Shown here piece after piece: positions 16,578 to 25,435 of a DNA stretch of 64,000 nucleotides. The DNA is from Thiobacillus sp. 0-1251. Lineage in GTDB: Bacteria > Pseudomonadota > Gammaproteobacteria > Burkholderiales > Thiobacillaceae. A program made the translations under genes and the position numbers. Where the stretch lies: NCBI GenBank assembly GCA_001899305.1, contig MKWL01000023.1, positions 62,001 to 126,000 on the forward strand. Direction: 5' to 3'. Every line of letters begins with the position of its first letter. The first letter of the stretch is position 1. The notes under the pieces are model-generated. The model saw nothing but the letters and a program-made list of their open reading frames with translations, was not told the origin of the DNA and made no database searches.

Positions 16578-17165
16578 ATGCGCACCGCACAAGTCACTCG
16601 CAATACCCTCGAAACCCAGATCGCGGTCAGTCTCAATCTCGACGGTACGGGCGTATCCAAACTCGATACCGGGGTGCCGTTTCTCGATCACATGCTCGAT
16701 CAGATCGCGCGCCATGGCCTGATCGACCTGGATATCCAGGCCAAGGGCGATCTGCACATCGATGCCCACCACACGGTGGAAGATACGGGCATCACGCTGG
16801 GGCAGGCATTCGCCCAGGCGCTTGGCGACAAGAAGGGCATCCGCCGCTACGGCCATGCTTACGTGCCGCTGGATGAAGCGCTCTCGCGCGTGGTGATCGA
16901 CCTGTCCGGTCGGCCGGGCTTGGAATACCACGTCGATTACACCCGTGCGCGCATCGGCGAATTCGACGTCGATCTGTTTCTCGAGTTCTTCCGCGGCTTC
17001 ATCAACCATGCGGGTGTGACGCTGCATATCGACAACCTGCGTGGCATCAACGCGCACCACCAGGCCGAGACGATCTTCAAGGCCTTCGGCCGTGCGCTGC
17101 GGATGGCGGTGGAAGCCGACGCACGCATGGGCGACGTACTGCCCTCGACGAAAGGTGCACTATGA
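16578..17165 (+). CDS. hisB: Imidazoleglycerol-phosphate dehydratase HisB (monofunctional)
   Basis: 195 residues, the size of the stand-alone dehydratase rather than the enteric bifunctional HisB. It converts IGP to imidazole acetol phosphate using manganese. The metal-binding His/Glu motifs are [16 protein letters not shown], then [15 protein letters not shown] and [16 protein letters not shown] with GINAHHQAE. The histidinol phosphatase step must be supplied elsewhere. Coupled loosely to hisH, 28 bases on. Confidence 0.95.
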   Translation: MRTAQVTRNTLETQIAVSLNLDGTGVSKLDTGVPFLDHMLDQIARHGLIDLDIQAKGDLHIDAHHTVEDTGITLGQAFAQALGDKKGIRRYGHAYVPLDEALSRVVIDLSGRPGLEYHVDYTRARIGEFDVDLFLEFFRGFINHAGVTLHIDNLRGINAHHQAETIFKAFGRALRMAVEADARMGDVLPSTKGAL

Positions 17166-17193
17166 TCGCAACGCGCATCCTGGAGGCGGGACA

Positions 17194-17880
17194 GTGAGCG
17201 TCGATATCGCCGTCATCGACTATGGCATGGGCAACCTGCGTTCGGTGTCCAAGGCCATCGAGCACGTCGCGCCGTCGGCCAGCGTGGTGGTGACGTCCGA
17301 TCCGGCGGTGATCGCGGCTGCCGGACGCGTGGTGTTTCCGGGACAGGGCGCGGCGCCCGACTGCATGCGTGAGATCGATGCGCGCGGCCTGCGCCAGGCG
17401 ATCGTCGACGCCGCCCGCAGCAAACCCTTTCTGGGCATCTGCATGGGGATGCAGGTGCTGTTCGAGCATAGCGAGGAAGGTGATACCGCCTGTCTCGGCA
17501 TCCTGCCGGGCACGGTGCAGCGATTCCCGCACGAGGCGATGCACGACGATGCGGGCAATAAGCTCAAGGTGCCGCACATGGGCTGGAACAACGTCCATCA
17601 GGCGATGCCGCATCCCTTGTGGGTGGGGATCGAGGAGGGCGCGCGTTTCTATTTCGTCCATAGCTATTTCGTGCAGCCGACCGCGCCCGATGTGATCGCT
17701 GGGTTCTCGCACTATCCGTTTCCATTTACCTGCGCGGTGGCGACAGCGAACATCTTTGCAGTCCAGTTTCATCCGGAAAAAAGCCAGAATGATGGTTTGA
17801 CGCTACTGGGCAATTTTGTAACCTGGAATCCGGGCGAACGCGATACCGCCTGCGATATGTCCGGCGCGGCCTGCGCCTAA
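17194..17880 (+). CDS. hisH: Imidazole glycerol phosphate synthase glutaminase subunit HisH
   Basis: 228 residues. The start is a GTG at 17194 with GGAGG-like TGGAGGCGGG upstream; earlier in-frame starts lie inside hisB. Class I glutamine amidotransferase that passes ammonia to HisF: N-terminal IAVIDYGMGNLRSV, nucleophile Cys in FLGICMGMQVLFEHSEEG, and the His-Glu pair in VQFHPEKSQNDG. A C-terminal extension (NPGERDTACDMSGAACA) goes beyond the usual end and is probably unstructured. Confidence 0.94.
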   Translation: MSVDIAVIDYGMGNLRSVSKAIEHVAPSASVVVTSDPAVIAAAGRVVFPGQGAAPDCMREIDARGLRQAIVDAARSKPFLGICMGMQVLFEHSEEGDTACLGILPGTVQRFPHEAMHDDAGNKLKVPHMGWNNVHQAMPHPLWVGIEEGARFYFVHSYFVQPTAPDVIAGFSHYPFPFTCAVATANIFAVQFHPEKSQNDGLTLLGNFVTWNPGERDTACDMSGAACA

Positions 17881-17910
17881 TTTTCTCCTGTACGACCCTG
17901 CTGATCAGCC

Positions 17911-18666
17911 ATGTTAATTATTCCTGCGATCGACCTTAAAGACGGCCACTGCGTGCGCCTGGAACAAGGCGAAATGGACAAGGCCACCGTGTTTTCCGAA
18001 GATCCGGCTGCCACGGCACGCCACTGGAAGGAACTGGGTGCGCGGCGCCTGCATCTGGTCGACCTGAACGGTGCATTTGCCGGCAAGCCAGTCAACGATG
18101 TGGCGATTCGCTCGATCGTCGATGCGGTAGGCGACGAGATGCCGGTGCAGCTCGGTGGCGGCATTCGCGACCTCGCCACCATCGAACGCTATCTCGACGA
18201 TGGCGTGCGCTACGTCATCATCGGTACCGCCGCGGTGAAAAATCCTGGTTTCCTGCATGAGGCCTGTGATGCTTTCCCGGGGCACGTGATGGTCGGGCTG
18301 GATGCCAAGGATGGCAAGATCGCCGTCGAAGGCTGGTCCAAGATCACCGGCCATGATGTGATCGATCTGGCCAAGCGCTTCGAGGGGTATGGTGTCGAGG
18401 CTGTCATCTATACCGATATTGGCCGTGACGGCATGCTCACCGGAGTGAACGTGGACGCCACCCAGCGGCTGGCGCAGGCGCTATCGATCCCGGTCATTGC
18501 CAGCGGTGGCGTGACCAATCTCGACGATGTCAGGGCACTGTCTACGGTGGCCAAGGACGGCATCATCGGCGCGATCACCGGTCGTGCGATCTACCAGGGT
18601 ACGCTCGACTTCGCCGAGGCACAGAAGCTCGCCGACGAGCTGGCCGGTGGTGTGTTCGGGGTCTGA
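17911..18666 (+). CDS. hisA: ProFAR isomerase HisA
   Basis: 251 residues, TIM barrel. Isomerises ProFAR to PRFAR. The catalytic Asp8 is in [17 protein letters not shown], the phosphate-binding loops in VQLGGGIRD and [12 protein letters not shown], and the second catalytic Asp in [14 protein letters not shown]. Starts 30 bases after hisH; 15 bases separate it from hisF. Confidence 0.96.
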   Translation: MLIIPAIDLKDGHCVRLEQGEMDKATVFSEDPAATARHWKELGARRLHLVDLNGAFAGKPVNDVAIRSIVDAVGDEMPVQLGGGIRDLATIERYLDDGVRYVIIGTAAVKNPGFLHEACDAFPGHVMVGLDAKDGKIAVEGWSKITGHDVIDLAKRFEGYGVEAVIYTDIGRDGMLTGVNVDATQRLAQALSIPVIASGGVTNLDDVRALSTVAKDGIIGAITGRAIYQGTLDFAEAQKLADELAGGVFGV

Positions 18667-18681
18667 TTCGACAGGATAACC

Positions 18682-19437
18682 ATGTTGGCAAAGCGCATCA
18701 TCCCCTGTCTCGACGTCACCAACGGGCGCGTGGTCAAGGGCGTCAATTTCGTCGAACTGAAGGATGCCGGGGACCCCGTCGAAATCGCGCGTCGCTACAA
18801 CGAAGCGGGCGCCGACGAGTTGACCTTTCTCGACATCACCGCATCGTCCGACAATCGTGACCTGATCCTCCACATCATCGAAGCCGTGGCTTCGGAGGTG
18901 TTCATTCCGTTGACGGTCGGCGGCGGCGTGCGTGTGGTCGGGGATGTCCAGCGTCTGCTCAATGCCGGCGCGGACAAGGTCAGCATCAATACTTCTGCGG
19001 TCACCAATCCGCAACTGGTAAAGGATGCGGCCGATCGTTATGGCAGCCAGTGCATCGTGGTGGCGATCGACGCCAAGCGAGCCGGTGATCACTGGGAGGT
19101 TTTCACCCATGGCGGCCGTACGGCAACCGGGCTGGATGCGGTCGAGTGGGCGAAAAAAATGGAAAATCTGGGTGCGGGCGAATTGCTGCTCACCTCGATG
19201 GATCGCGACGGTACCAAAAGCGGTTTCGACCTGGAACTGACCCGGGCGATTTCCGACGCGGTCGACATTCCCATCATTGCGAGCGGAGGGGTCGGCACGT
19301 TGCAACATCTCGTCGACGGGGTGAAGGAGGGCCGGGCCGATGCGGTGCTGGCAGCGAGCATCTTCCATTTCGGTGAATACGGGGTAGATGAGGCGAAGCG
19401 CTACATGAAACAGCACGGAATCGAGGTGCGCCTGTGA
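18682..19437 (+). CDS. hisF: Imidazole glycerol phosphate synthase cyclase subunit HisF
   Basis: 251 residues, TIM barrel partner of HisH. Makes IGP and AICAR from PRFAR and ammonia. The N-terminus [15 protein letters not shown] puts the catalytic Asp at residue 11, with the second near [15 protein letters not shown]. Phosphate loops are [11 protein letters not shown] and [11 protein letters not shown]. Its stop overlaps the GTG start of hisI (GTGA). Confidence 0.96.
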   Translation: MLAKRIIPCLDVTNGRVVKGVNFVELKDAGDPVEIARRYNEAGADELTFLDITASSDNRDLILHIIEAVASEVFIPLTVGGGVRVVGDVQRLLNAGADKVSINTSAVTNPQLVKDAADRYGSQCIVVAIDAKRAGDHWEVFTHGGRTATGLDAVEWAKKMENLGAGELLLTSMDRDGTKSGFDLELTRAISDAVDIPIIASGGVGTLQHLVDGVKEGRADAVLAASIFHFGEYGVDEAKRYMKQHGIEVRL

Positions 19438-19820
19438 GCGACTGGCTCGATGCCGTCAAATGGGATGCGCATGGGCTCGTCCCGGCGATCGCGCAGGATG
19501 CCGCCAGTGGAGAAATCCTTATGGTGGCGTGGATGAACCGCGAGGCTCTCGAAGAAACGGCACGCACGTTGCGCGGGGTGTACTGGTCGCGCTCGCGCAA
19601 CAAACTGTGGCGCAAGGGCGAAGAATCCGGCCATGTGCAGAACGTCAGTGAAATCCGCCTCGATTGCGACAATGATGTGGTGTTGCTCAAAATCGAACAA
19701 CTGGGCGGCATCGCCTGTCATACCGGGCGCCGCTCGTGTTTTTTCCAGAAGCTGGACAATGGTCATTGGGTGACGACTGCCCCGGTGTTGAAGAACCCCG
19801 ACGAGATCTACCGCAAATGA
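19434..19820 (+). CDS. hisI: Phosphoribosyl-AMP cyclohydrolase HisI
   Basis: 128 residues from a GTG that overlaps the hisF stop. Opens the purine ring of PR-AMP. The zinc and metal motifs are seen in [12 protein letters not shown], then [16 protein letters not shown] and [20 protein letters not shown]. This is the stand-alone enzyme, not fused to HisE. Its stop overlaps hisE as ATGA. Confidence 0.95.
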   Translation: MSDWLDAVKWDAHGLVPAIAQDAASGEILMVAWMNREALEETARTLRGVYWSRSRNKLWRKGEESGHVQNVSEIRLDCDNDVVLLKIEQLGGIACHTGRRSCFFQKLDNGHWVTTAPVLKNPDEIYRK

Positions 19821-20134
19821 GCGATATCCTGGACCGCCTTGCCGATACGCTGGAAGCGCGCAAGCAGGCGTCGCCCGACAGTTCCTACGTTGCCAAACTC
19901 TACGCCAAGGGTACGGATGCCATCCTGAAGAAAATCGGCGAGGAAGCGACCGAGACCGTGATGGCGGCGAAAGACGGCCAGGCCGAAAAGATCATCTACG
20001 AAGTCGCCGATTTGTGGTTTCATACACTGGTGCTGCTGGCATACAAGGGATTGAAGCCGGCGGATGTACTGAACGAACTGGCGCGCCGAGAAGGCTTGTC
20101 CGGGCTGACCGAAAAAGCGAATCGACATGAGTGA
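19817..20134 (+). CDS. hisE: Phosphoribosyl-ATP pyrophosphatase HisE
   Basis: 105 residues from the ATG at 19817 inside the hisI stop; the start at 19736 lies within hisI. MazG-like all-alpha fold with the metal-binding Glu/Asp helices: [18 protein letters not shown] and [17 protein letters not shown]. Cleaves the pyrophosphate of PR-ATP. It overlaps the following HIT gene by 8 bases and ends the his series. Confidence 0.94.
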   Translation: MSDILDRLADTLEARKQASPDSSYVAKLYAKGTDAILKKIGEEATETVMAAKDGQAEKIIYEVADLWFHTLVLLAYKGLKPADVLNELARREGLSGLTEKANRHE

Positions 20135-20465
20135 CTGCATTTTCTGCAAAATCGCGGCCGGACAATTGCCAAGCGGGAAAGTCTATGAAGACGACGATGT
20201 CCTGGCTTTCCATGACATCCATCCGTTTGCACGGGTACATTTCCTGATCATTCCGAAAGCGCACGTCGCGACGCTGTCCGACTGCTTGCCCGAGCATCAG
20301 GCACTCTTGGGGAAGATGTTGTTGCTGGCGCCGCGTCTGGCCAAGGAACAGGGACTCGACACGGGCTTCAAGACACTGATCAACACCGGCCGCGGCGGTG
20401 GCCAGGAAGTGTTCCACATCCATGTTCACGTATTTGGCGGGGGCGATCCCGTCAGGAAAAGTTAA
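20127..20465 (+). CDS. HIT family nucleotide hydrolase (HinT-like)
   Basis: 112 residues. N-terminal [19 protein letters not shown] and the catalytic His triad in [10 protein letters not shown] identify a HinT-type purine nucleoside phosphoramidase. The cellular role of HinT is not settled. It overlaps hisE by 8 bases and precedes tatA by 18, so it links the his and tat genes in one transcript, a frequent order in betaproteobacteria. Confidence 0.93.
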   Translation: MSDCIFCKIAAGQLPSGKVYEDDDVLAFHDIHPFARVHFLIIPKAHVATLSDCLPEHQALLGKMLLLAPRLAKEQGLDTGFKTLINTGRGGGQEVFHIHVHVFGGGDPVRKS

Positions 20466-20483
20466 ATTTAAAGGAGACATTCC

Positions 20484-20696
20484 ATGGGCGGCTTTAGCAT
20501 TTGGCACTGGTTGATCGTTTTGGTAATCGTGCTGCTGATTTTTGGTACCAAGAAACTGCGTAATATCGGCAGCGATCTGGGAGGGGCGGTCAAAGGGTTC
20601 AAGGAAGGGATGAAGGAAGATGCACCCAAATTGAGCGACAAGGATGAGACCGGACATACCATCGATGCCGAAGTGAAAGACAAGCACCATTCCTGA
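20484..20696 (+). CDS. tatA: Sec-independent translocase subunit TatA
   Basis: 70 residues with AAAGGAGA before the ATG. One N-terminal membrane helix ([17 protein letters not shown]) is followed by the Phe-Gly hinge region, an amphipathic helix ([20 protein letters not shown]) and an acidic-basic tail. Forms the pore-like component for folded Tat substrates; the HiPIP encoded at 60.4 kb in this window is a likely client. Confidence 0.95.
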   Translation: MGGFSIWHWLIVLVIVLLIFGTKKLRNIGSDLGGAVKGFKEGMKEDAPKLSDKDETGHTIDAEVKDKHHS

Positions 20697-20775
20697 GTGT
20701 GTGGCATGGCTAGGATCGGGCAACCCATCGCACCGGTCTTTTCCTGCCCCGGAATCCTGACCCACAACACTTTCT

Positions 20776-21261
20776 ATGTTCGATATCGGATTCTCTGAGC
20801 TCGTCGTCATCGGCGTGGTTGCGCTGATCGTCATCGGCCCGGAGCGGCTGCCCAAGGTCGCGCGTACGGCAGGGCACCTGTACGGTCGCTTGCAGCGTTA
20901 TGTGTCGTCGGTCAAATCGGATATTGGCCGCGAGATCCAGCTTGATGAGCTTCGCCGTGCCGGCCAGAGTTTCAAGGAATCGGTCGAATCGGCCGCGTCG
21001 GGTGTCGAACAGCAGGCCACGGTGGTCGACGATTTCCTGCGCAAGGAAGCGAACAACGTCACCCAGGCTGTGACAGAGAGCGTGGCCAGTGTGAAAACCG
21101 CCATCGTTGCGGAGCCTGCCTCGCAGCCACAGAGCGAAACCGAGCACGCGCTGCAGCAGAGCCTGCCGTTGGATGAGCCAGACCAGAATACCGGACGCGC
21201 AGCGCCGGCTTCGGCTGGGACGGCATCGGCATCCAGCGAAAACGCGGGTAAATCTGCATGA
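20776..21261 (+). CDS. tatB: Sec-independent translocase subunit TatB
   Basis: 161 residues. The N-terminus MFDIGFSELVVIGVVALIVIG, then PERLPKVART, is the TatB signature, with the membrane helix, conserved Glu8 and Pro hinge. A long amphipathic coiled region and an Ala/Ser/Pro/Gln-rich tail follow. TatB binds TatC in the receptor complex. The tail is variable in the family. Its stop overlaps tatC as ATGA. The tatA-tatB gap of 79 bases holds no gene. Confidence 0.94.
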   Translation: MFDIGFSELVVIGVVALIVIGPERLPKVARTAGHLYGRLQRYVSSVKSDIGREIQLDELRRAGQSFKESVESAASGVEQQATVVDDFLRKEANNVTQAVTESVASVKTAIVAEPASQPQSETEHALQQSLPLDEPDQNTGRAAPASAGTASASSENAGKSA

Positions 21262-22076
21262 GCGATACCGAAGACACCTTTATCTCGCATCTCATCGAAA
21301 TGCGGGACCGGCTGCTGCGCGCGGTGCTTGCTGTCGTGATCATCTTTATCTGCCTCTTCCCGTGGGCACAGGATATCTATGCGCTTCTCGCGCGTCCGCT
21401 TCTGGCGGCGCTGCCCAAAGGTGGGCAGATGATTGCCACCGAAATCACTACGCCGTTTTTTGTGCCGATGAAGGTCACCATGATGGCCGCCTTCCTGCTG
21501 GCCTTGCCGTGGGTGTTCTACCAGGCCTGGGCGTTCGTGGCGCCCGGGCTGTACCAACACGAAAAACGCCTCGGCGTCCCGTTGGTGATAGCCAGCGTCA
21601 TTCTGTTCTTGACGGGTATGGCGTTCGCCTATTTTCTGGTGTTTCCGCTCGTGTTCCATTTCATTGTCAGCGTCACCCCTACTGGCGTGGCGGTGATGAC
21701 CGATATTGGCAAATACCTCGATTTCGTGCTGACCATGTTCTTGGCCTTTGGCATCACGTTCGAGGTCCCCATTGCAGTGGTGCTGCTGGTCAAGATGGGC
21801 ATGGTCTCGGTTGCCAAACTGCGCGAAATCCGACCGTATGTCATTGTCGGAGCGTTTGTCATCGGGGCGATCTTTACTCCACCGGATGTCATTTCGCAAT
21901 TCATGCTGGCGACGCCCCTGTGGATACTCTATGAACTGGGAATCATCGTCGCGGCCATGATCAGCAATCCCAAGCCCGAATCGGATTATTCGCCCATGTC
22001 CGATTCCGATATGGATGACGAATTCGATCGCATCGAAGCAGGGCAGGTTGATCCGGCATCTCGCAAGCAGGATTGA
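21258..22076 (+). CDS. tatC: Sec-independent translocase subunit TatC
   Basis: 272 residues, six membrane helices. Landmarks are FISHLIEMRDRLLRAVLAV at the N-terminus with the conserved Glu and Arg for twin-arginine recognition, then VFYQAWAFVAPGLYQHEKR, and TPPDVISQFMLATPLWILYE. The C-terminus has an acidic tail (SDSDMDDEFDRIEAG). It is the last gene of the his-hit-tat unit; the first NtrC-like site starts right after its stop codon. Confidence 0.95.
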   Translation: MSDTEDTFISHLIEMRDRLLRAVLAVVIIFICLFPWAQDIYALLARPLLAALPKGGQMIATEITTPFFVPMKVTMMAAFLLALPWVFYQAWAFVAPGLYQHEKRLGVPLVIASVILFLTGMAFAYFLVFPLVFHFIVSVTPTGVAVMTDIGKYLDFVLTMFLAFGITFEVPIAVVLLVKMGMVSVAKLREIRPYVIVGAFVIGAIFTPPDVISQFMLATPLWILYELGIIVAAMISNPKPESDYSPMSDSDMDDEFDRIEAGQVDPASRKQD

Positions 22077-22093
22077 TGCACCGTTAAAGTGCC
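22077..22093 (+). promoter_or_regulatory. NtrC-like binding site 1 upstream of amt
   Basis: TGCACCGTTAAAGTGCC: half sites GCAC and GTGC separated by 7 bases, as in the NtrC consensus TGCACCAAAATGGTGCA. The left half TGCACC is exact. It begins at the base after the tatC stop codon. Inferred site. Confidence 0.6.
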
Positions 22094-22106
22094 GGATATT
22101 CTATTT

Positions 22107-22123
22107 GGCACTATTTTGGTGCT
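22107..22123 (+). promoter_or_regulatory. NtrC-like binding site 2 upstream of amt
   Basis: GGCACTATTTTGGTGCT: again GCAC, 7 bases, GTGC, with the right half TGGTGC exact to the NtrC consensus. Its centre is 30 bases from that of site 1, close to three helical turns, so both sites would face the same side of the DNA. Confidence 0.6.
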
Positions 22124-22176
22124 TGTATATTGTGCTGTCGATGCCTATATCCTTATAAATCAATTGTTTGTCAGAT

Positions 22177-22192
22177 AGGAACGCAGCTTGCT
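22177..22192 (+). promoter_or_regulatory. Sigma-54-type -24/-12 promoter of amt
   Basis: AGGAACGCAGCTTGCT has GG at 22178-22179 and GC at 22190-22191, exactly 10 bases apart as sigma-54 requires, compared with TGGCACG-N4-TTGCW. Predicted transcription start is near 22203. The two NtrC-like sites would be centred at about -88 and -118, usual enhancer distances. A GGGAG ribosome site sits at about 22214-22218. Confidence 0.65.
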
Positions 22193-22225
22193 TATTCCAG
22201 CCGGCATTCAATCGGGAGCCGGTGC

Positions 22226-23428
22226 ATGGAAGCATTGAAAACAGGCAGTGACGTGTTGTTCGTATTGCTGGGCGGCATCATGGTGCTGGCCATGCATGCT
22301 GGGTTTGCCTTTCTGGAACTCGGTACGGTGCGCAAGAAGAATCAGGTCAATGCGCTGGTCAAGATTCTCACCGATTTCTCGGTGTCCACCATCGCCTATT
22401 TTTTCATCGGCTACAGCATCGCCTACGGCATCAGTTTTTTTTCCAGTGCCGAGGTGCTGTCGGCCAAGAACGGCTACGACCTGGTCAAGTTCTTTTTCCT
22501 GCTGACCTTTGCGGCGGCCATTCCGGCCATCGTGTCGGGGGGGATTGCCGAACGCGCGCGTTTCAGCCCGCAGCTGGCGGCCACCTTCGCGCTGGTCGGG
22601 TTGGTCTATCCGTTCTATGAGGGCATTGTCTGGAACGGCAACTACGGCATCCAGGACTGGCTGGCGGCGAGCGTCGGCGCCAAGTTCCATGACTTCGCCG
22701 GGTCGGTGGTGGTGCATGCGGTGGGCGGCTGGATCGCCTTGCCGGCAGTGCTGCTGCTGGGCGCGCGGCGCGGGCGCTATACCAAGGATGGAATGATCTC
22801 CGCGCATCCGCCGTCCAATATCCCGTTTCTGGCGCTCGGGGCATGGATACTGACCGTAGGCTGGTTTGGGTTCAATGTGATGTCGGCACAACTGATCGAG
22901 GCCGTGTCGGGTCTGGTGGCGGTGAACTCGCTGATGGCGATGGTGGGCGGCACACTGACCGCCCTGGTGCTGGGCCGCAACGATCCGGGTTTCATCCATA
23001 ACGGACCGCTGGCCGGTCTGGTGGCAGTGTGCGCGGGCTCGGACCTGATGCATCCGCTTGGCGCCCTGGCAACCGGCGCGATCGCAGGGGCGTTGTTCGT
23101 GTGGATGTTCATGGTGACCCAGAACAAGTGGAAGATCGATGACGTGCTCGGCGTATGGCCTTTGCATGGGTTGTGCGGAGCATGGGGCGGGATCGCGGCC
23201 GGCATTTTCGGTACCAAGGCACTGGGCGGTCTGGGCGGCGTCAGCCTGACGGCGCAGTTGATCGGCACGCTGGGTGGCGTGACTGTCGCCGCGCTTGGCA
23301 GCCTGGTGGTGTATGGTTTGCTGAAGCGATTCGTGGGCTTGAGGCTGGATCCGGAGGCCGAGTTCAATGGGGCCGACCTCAGCATCCATAAAGTGTCGGC
23401 CACGGCGGAACGCGAGACCAACTGGTAA
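22226..23428 (+). CDS. amt: Ammonium transporter, Amt family
   Basis: 400 residues from the ATG at 22226; the start at 22130 lies in the promoter region. Eleven or so membrane helices with the Amt landmarks: FAFLELGTVRKKNQVNALVK, HDFAGSVVVHAVGGW carrying the periplasmic Asp and first pore His, and WPLHGLCGAWGGIAAGIFG with the second pore His. There is no cleavable signal peptide. No glnK/PII gene is adjacent, in contrast to the common glnK-amtB pair. The upstream sites suggest induction under nitrogen limitation. Convergent with the kinase gene, 5 bases apart. Confidence 0.93.
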   Translation: MEALKTGSDVLFVLLGGIMVLAMHAGFAFLELGTVRKKNQVNALVKILTDFSVSTIAYFFIGYSIAYGISFFSSAEVLSAKNGYDLVKFFFLLTFAAAIPAIVSGGIAERARFSPQLAATFALVGLVYPFYEGIVWNGNYGIQDWLAASVGAKFHDFAGSVVVHAVGGWIALPAVLLLGARRGRYTKDGMISAHPPSNIPFLALGAWILTVGWFGFNVMSAQLIEAVSGLVAVNSLMAMVGGTLTALVLGRNDPGFIHNGPLAGLVAVCAGSDLMHPLGALATGAIAGALFVWMFMVTQNKWKIDDVLGVWPLHGLCGAWGGIAAGIFGTKALGGLGGVSLTAQLIGTLGGVTVAALGSLVVYGLLKRFVGLRLDPEAEFNGADLSIHKVSATAERETNW

Positions 23429-23433
23429 GCGGC

Positions 23434-24678
23434 CTAGTTTTTCTGCAGTCGCTTCAGGTAGCGACGGCGCTCGGCGCGTAGCTGTTCGAGTTGACGATCG
23501 ACCTGGACCACATCGGGATGTTGGTTGGTGTACTTCAGCAGGAGCACCGTGCGCTTGATGCGCAGTTCAACCAGTTTCTTGTCTAGACCCGCGAGATAGG
23601 CGTCCGACTCAGGGGGCGGCGAGTCTGCCGTCTCATCGGACTCGGGCGGCGGTTGGTCTGTCGTGGTGTCCTCGGTTGCGGGCGAGACCGCCTGCGGTGC
23701 GGGTTGCTGGGACACCTGCGGAGGCGTCGCCAGGAAGTGTTCGATCACGATGATCCCGAGCCCGATCAGTAGGAAAACGCCAAGAGGTACGCCAAATGCA
23801 AGTACCCGCAACAGGCGTGACACCCGGTTGGCAGACGGTACCGGCATGGGGGCGGTGGCCGGAGGCGATGCCAATGCCAATGACAATGCATGGAAGGCGC
23901 TGACCAGCGTGCGGGCATCCGGTCGGGCTTCCGGCTTTTTGTTCAGCATGTGGGCGAGCAAGCTGGCTAGGCCGGTCGGAATCCCGGGGCGCAGGGTCGT
24001 GGCAGGTACCGGCGTTTCGTTGATGACCCGATAGACGATCGTGGGCAGGCTGTCGCCATCGAAGGCATAGCGCCCTGTCAGCATTTCGTACAGGACTGCG
24101 CCCAGCGAAAAAATATCGGAACGCCCATCCACTTCCCGTCCCATCGCCTGTTCCGGCGACATGTAGCGTGGCGAGCCCAGCATTTGCCCGGCCTGGGTGT
24201 GATCGCTGTTGACGAGATGGGCGATGCCGAAATCGGTCAATTTGATATGCCCGCGTTTTCCGGTCACGACGACGTTGGCGGGCTTGATGTCACGATGGAT
24301 AACGCCATGCTCGTGTGCGAATGCCATGGCTTCAGCCATCTGCATGGCGGTGTCGAGCGCCAGGTCCAGCGGCATCGGCCCCTTGTCCATGAGATCGCGT
24401 AGCGTTCTGCCATGCAGGTATTCCATGGCGATATAGGCAAGCCCGTCGGCCTCGCCCACGTCGTAGATGGTCACGATATTGGGGTGGGACAGGCGGCCGG
24501 CGCTCTGTGCTTCGCGCAAAAAACGCGACTCGGCGTCGGCGCCTTCCTGTTGCAACTGGGCAATAGGCACTGTCTTGATGGCAACCGTTCGCTCGATCAG
24601 CGGGTCGCGTGCCCGGTAGACTGTGCCCATCGCGCCTTGGCCGATTTCATCGAGGATTTCGTAACGGCCGATTTTCAT
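23434..24678 (-). CDS. Membrane Ser/Thr protein kinase with a GumC/Wzz-like C-terminal motif
   Basis: 414 residues from the ATG at 24678. The Hanks-type kinase domain spans about 6-265 with glycine loop GQGAMGTVY, catalytic HRDIKPANV (128-136), LTDFG (147-151) and MSPEQ. One membrane helix (about 293-313) follows, then a Pro/acidic linker with PPPESD repeated at 343-348 and 354-359. The final 55 residues are a charged coiled coil containing YTNQHPDV (383-390), a motif shape seen in polysaccharide chain-length proteins. It starts 13 bases after the SDR gene and is the distal gene of the hpn unit. Substrates unknown. Confidence 0.88.
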   Translation of the reverse strand: MKIGRYEILDEIGQGAMGTVYRARDPLIERTVAIKTVPIAQLQQEGADAESRFLREAQSAGRLSHPNIVTIYDVGEADGLAYIAMEYLHGRTLRDLMDKGPMPLDLALDTAMQMAEAMAFAHEHGVIHRDIKPANVVVTGKRGHIKLTDFGIAHLVNSDHTQAGQMLGSPRYMSPEQAMGREVDGRSDIFSLGAVLYEMLTGRYAFDGDSLPTIVYRVINETPVPATTLRPGIPTGLASLLAHMLNKKPEARPDARTLVSAFHALSLALASPPATAPMPVPSANRVSRLLRVLAFGVPLGVFLLIGLGIIVIEHFLATPPQVSQQPAPQAVSPATEDTTTDQPPPESDETADSPPPESDAYLAGLDKKLVELRIKRTVLLLKYTNQHPDVVQVDRQLEQLRAERRRYLKRLQKN

Positions 24679-24691
24679 CACAACAGGAAAA

Positions 24692-25435
24692 TCAGGTCTG
24701 GCATTCCACGATCTGTCCGCGCACTGCGCGGCCGTCTTCACCCATCAGGTACAGATACCAGGGCATCAGATCGTCGACGCTGGGAAGGGTTTCGGGTGCA
24801 AGCCCGGGGTGAGTGCGTGCGCGCAAGGTCGTCGCCACCTGGCCGGGTATGAGGGTATTGATGCGCAGGTTTTCGTCCGCACTGAGTTCGTCGGCCCAGA
24901 TGTGGGTCAGCGTTTCCAGGCCTGATTTCGCGACGGCATAGCCGCCCCAGTAGGCGCGGGGATGGTGGCCATGGGTTTCGCCGGTGAATATGACCGATGC
25001 ATCCGGCGCCTGCTGGAGCAGCGGCAGGCAGGCGCGGGTGAGCGCGAAAGGCGCGATCAGGTTGACCCGCATCAGGGCCTGCCATTGCTCTAGCGTTTGC
25101 AGGTGCAGGGGGGAGAGATTGTAGAACTGGTGGGCACTGTGGAGCAGGCCGTCGAGTCGCTGCAGATGGTGCGTGATGGTGCCGGCGAGCGTTTCCAGGC
25201 TGCGGTCGTCGGCGACCGCAAGATCGTAGGGAAACATGGCGGGCTCGGGTCCGCCGGCGGCGACGATTTCGTCGTATACGGCTTCGAGTTTGGTTTCATC
25301 GCGTGCGAGCAGGGCGACGGTGGCGCCATGGCGCGCAAACGCCAGGCTGGCGGCGCGGCCGAGGCCGGAACTTGCGCCGGTGACGAGGATGACGCGGTCT
25401 GCGAGAAGATCGGGGCGAGGGAGATAGTCTTTCAT
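24692..25435 (-). CDS. YciK-like short-chain dehydrogenase with altered active site
   Basis: 247 residues from the ATG at 25435, which overlaps the hpnE stop (ATGA); the start at 25585 is inside hpnE. Rossmann fold with the NAD(P) loop VTGASSGLGRAA and overall similarity to E. coli YciK (PDLLADRVILVTGAS, LPSVDDLMPWYLYLMGEDGR). The Tyr-Lys pair is kept (YAVAK). The residue 13 before that Tyr, normally the catalytic Ser, is Glu (TGETHG). The usual NAG motif reads SAH (LLHSAHQF). It may bind nucleotide without normal dehydrogenase activity. Its place after hpnE suggests a link to the squalene pathway. Confidence 0.85.
   Translation of the reverse strand: MKDYLPRPDLLADRVILVTGASSGLGRAASLAFARHGATVALLARDETKLEAVYDEIVAAGGPEPAMFPYDLAVADDRSLETLAGTITHHLQRLDGLLHSAHQFYNLSPLHLQTLEQWQALMRVNLIAPFALTRACLPLLQQAPDASVIFTGETHGHHPRAYWGGYAVAKSGLETLTHIWADELSADENLRINTLIPGQVATTLRARTHPGLAPETLPSVDDLMPWYLYLMGEDGRAVRGQIVECQT

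Noticed and set aside
20697-20775. Possible gene or attenuator between tatA and tatB
   Set aside because: 79 bases with no open frame beginning at a ribosome site and no convincing hairpin with a T run.
22101-22122. Possible sigma-54 promoter within TTGGCAC...GGTGC
   Set aside because: The GG to GC distance is 12 rather than 10 bases. The sequence fits an NtrC-like dyad better, and a properly spaced element lies downstream at 22177.
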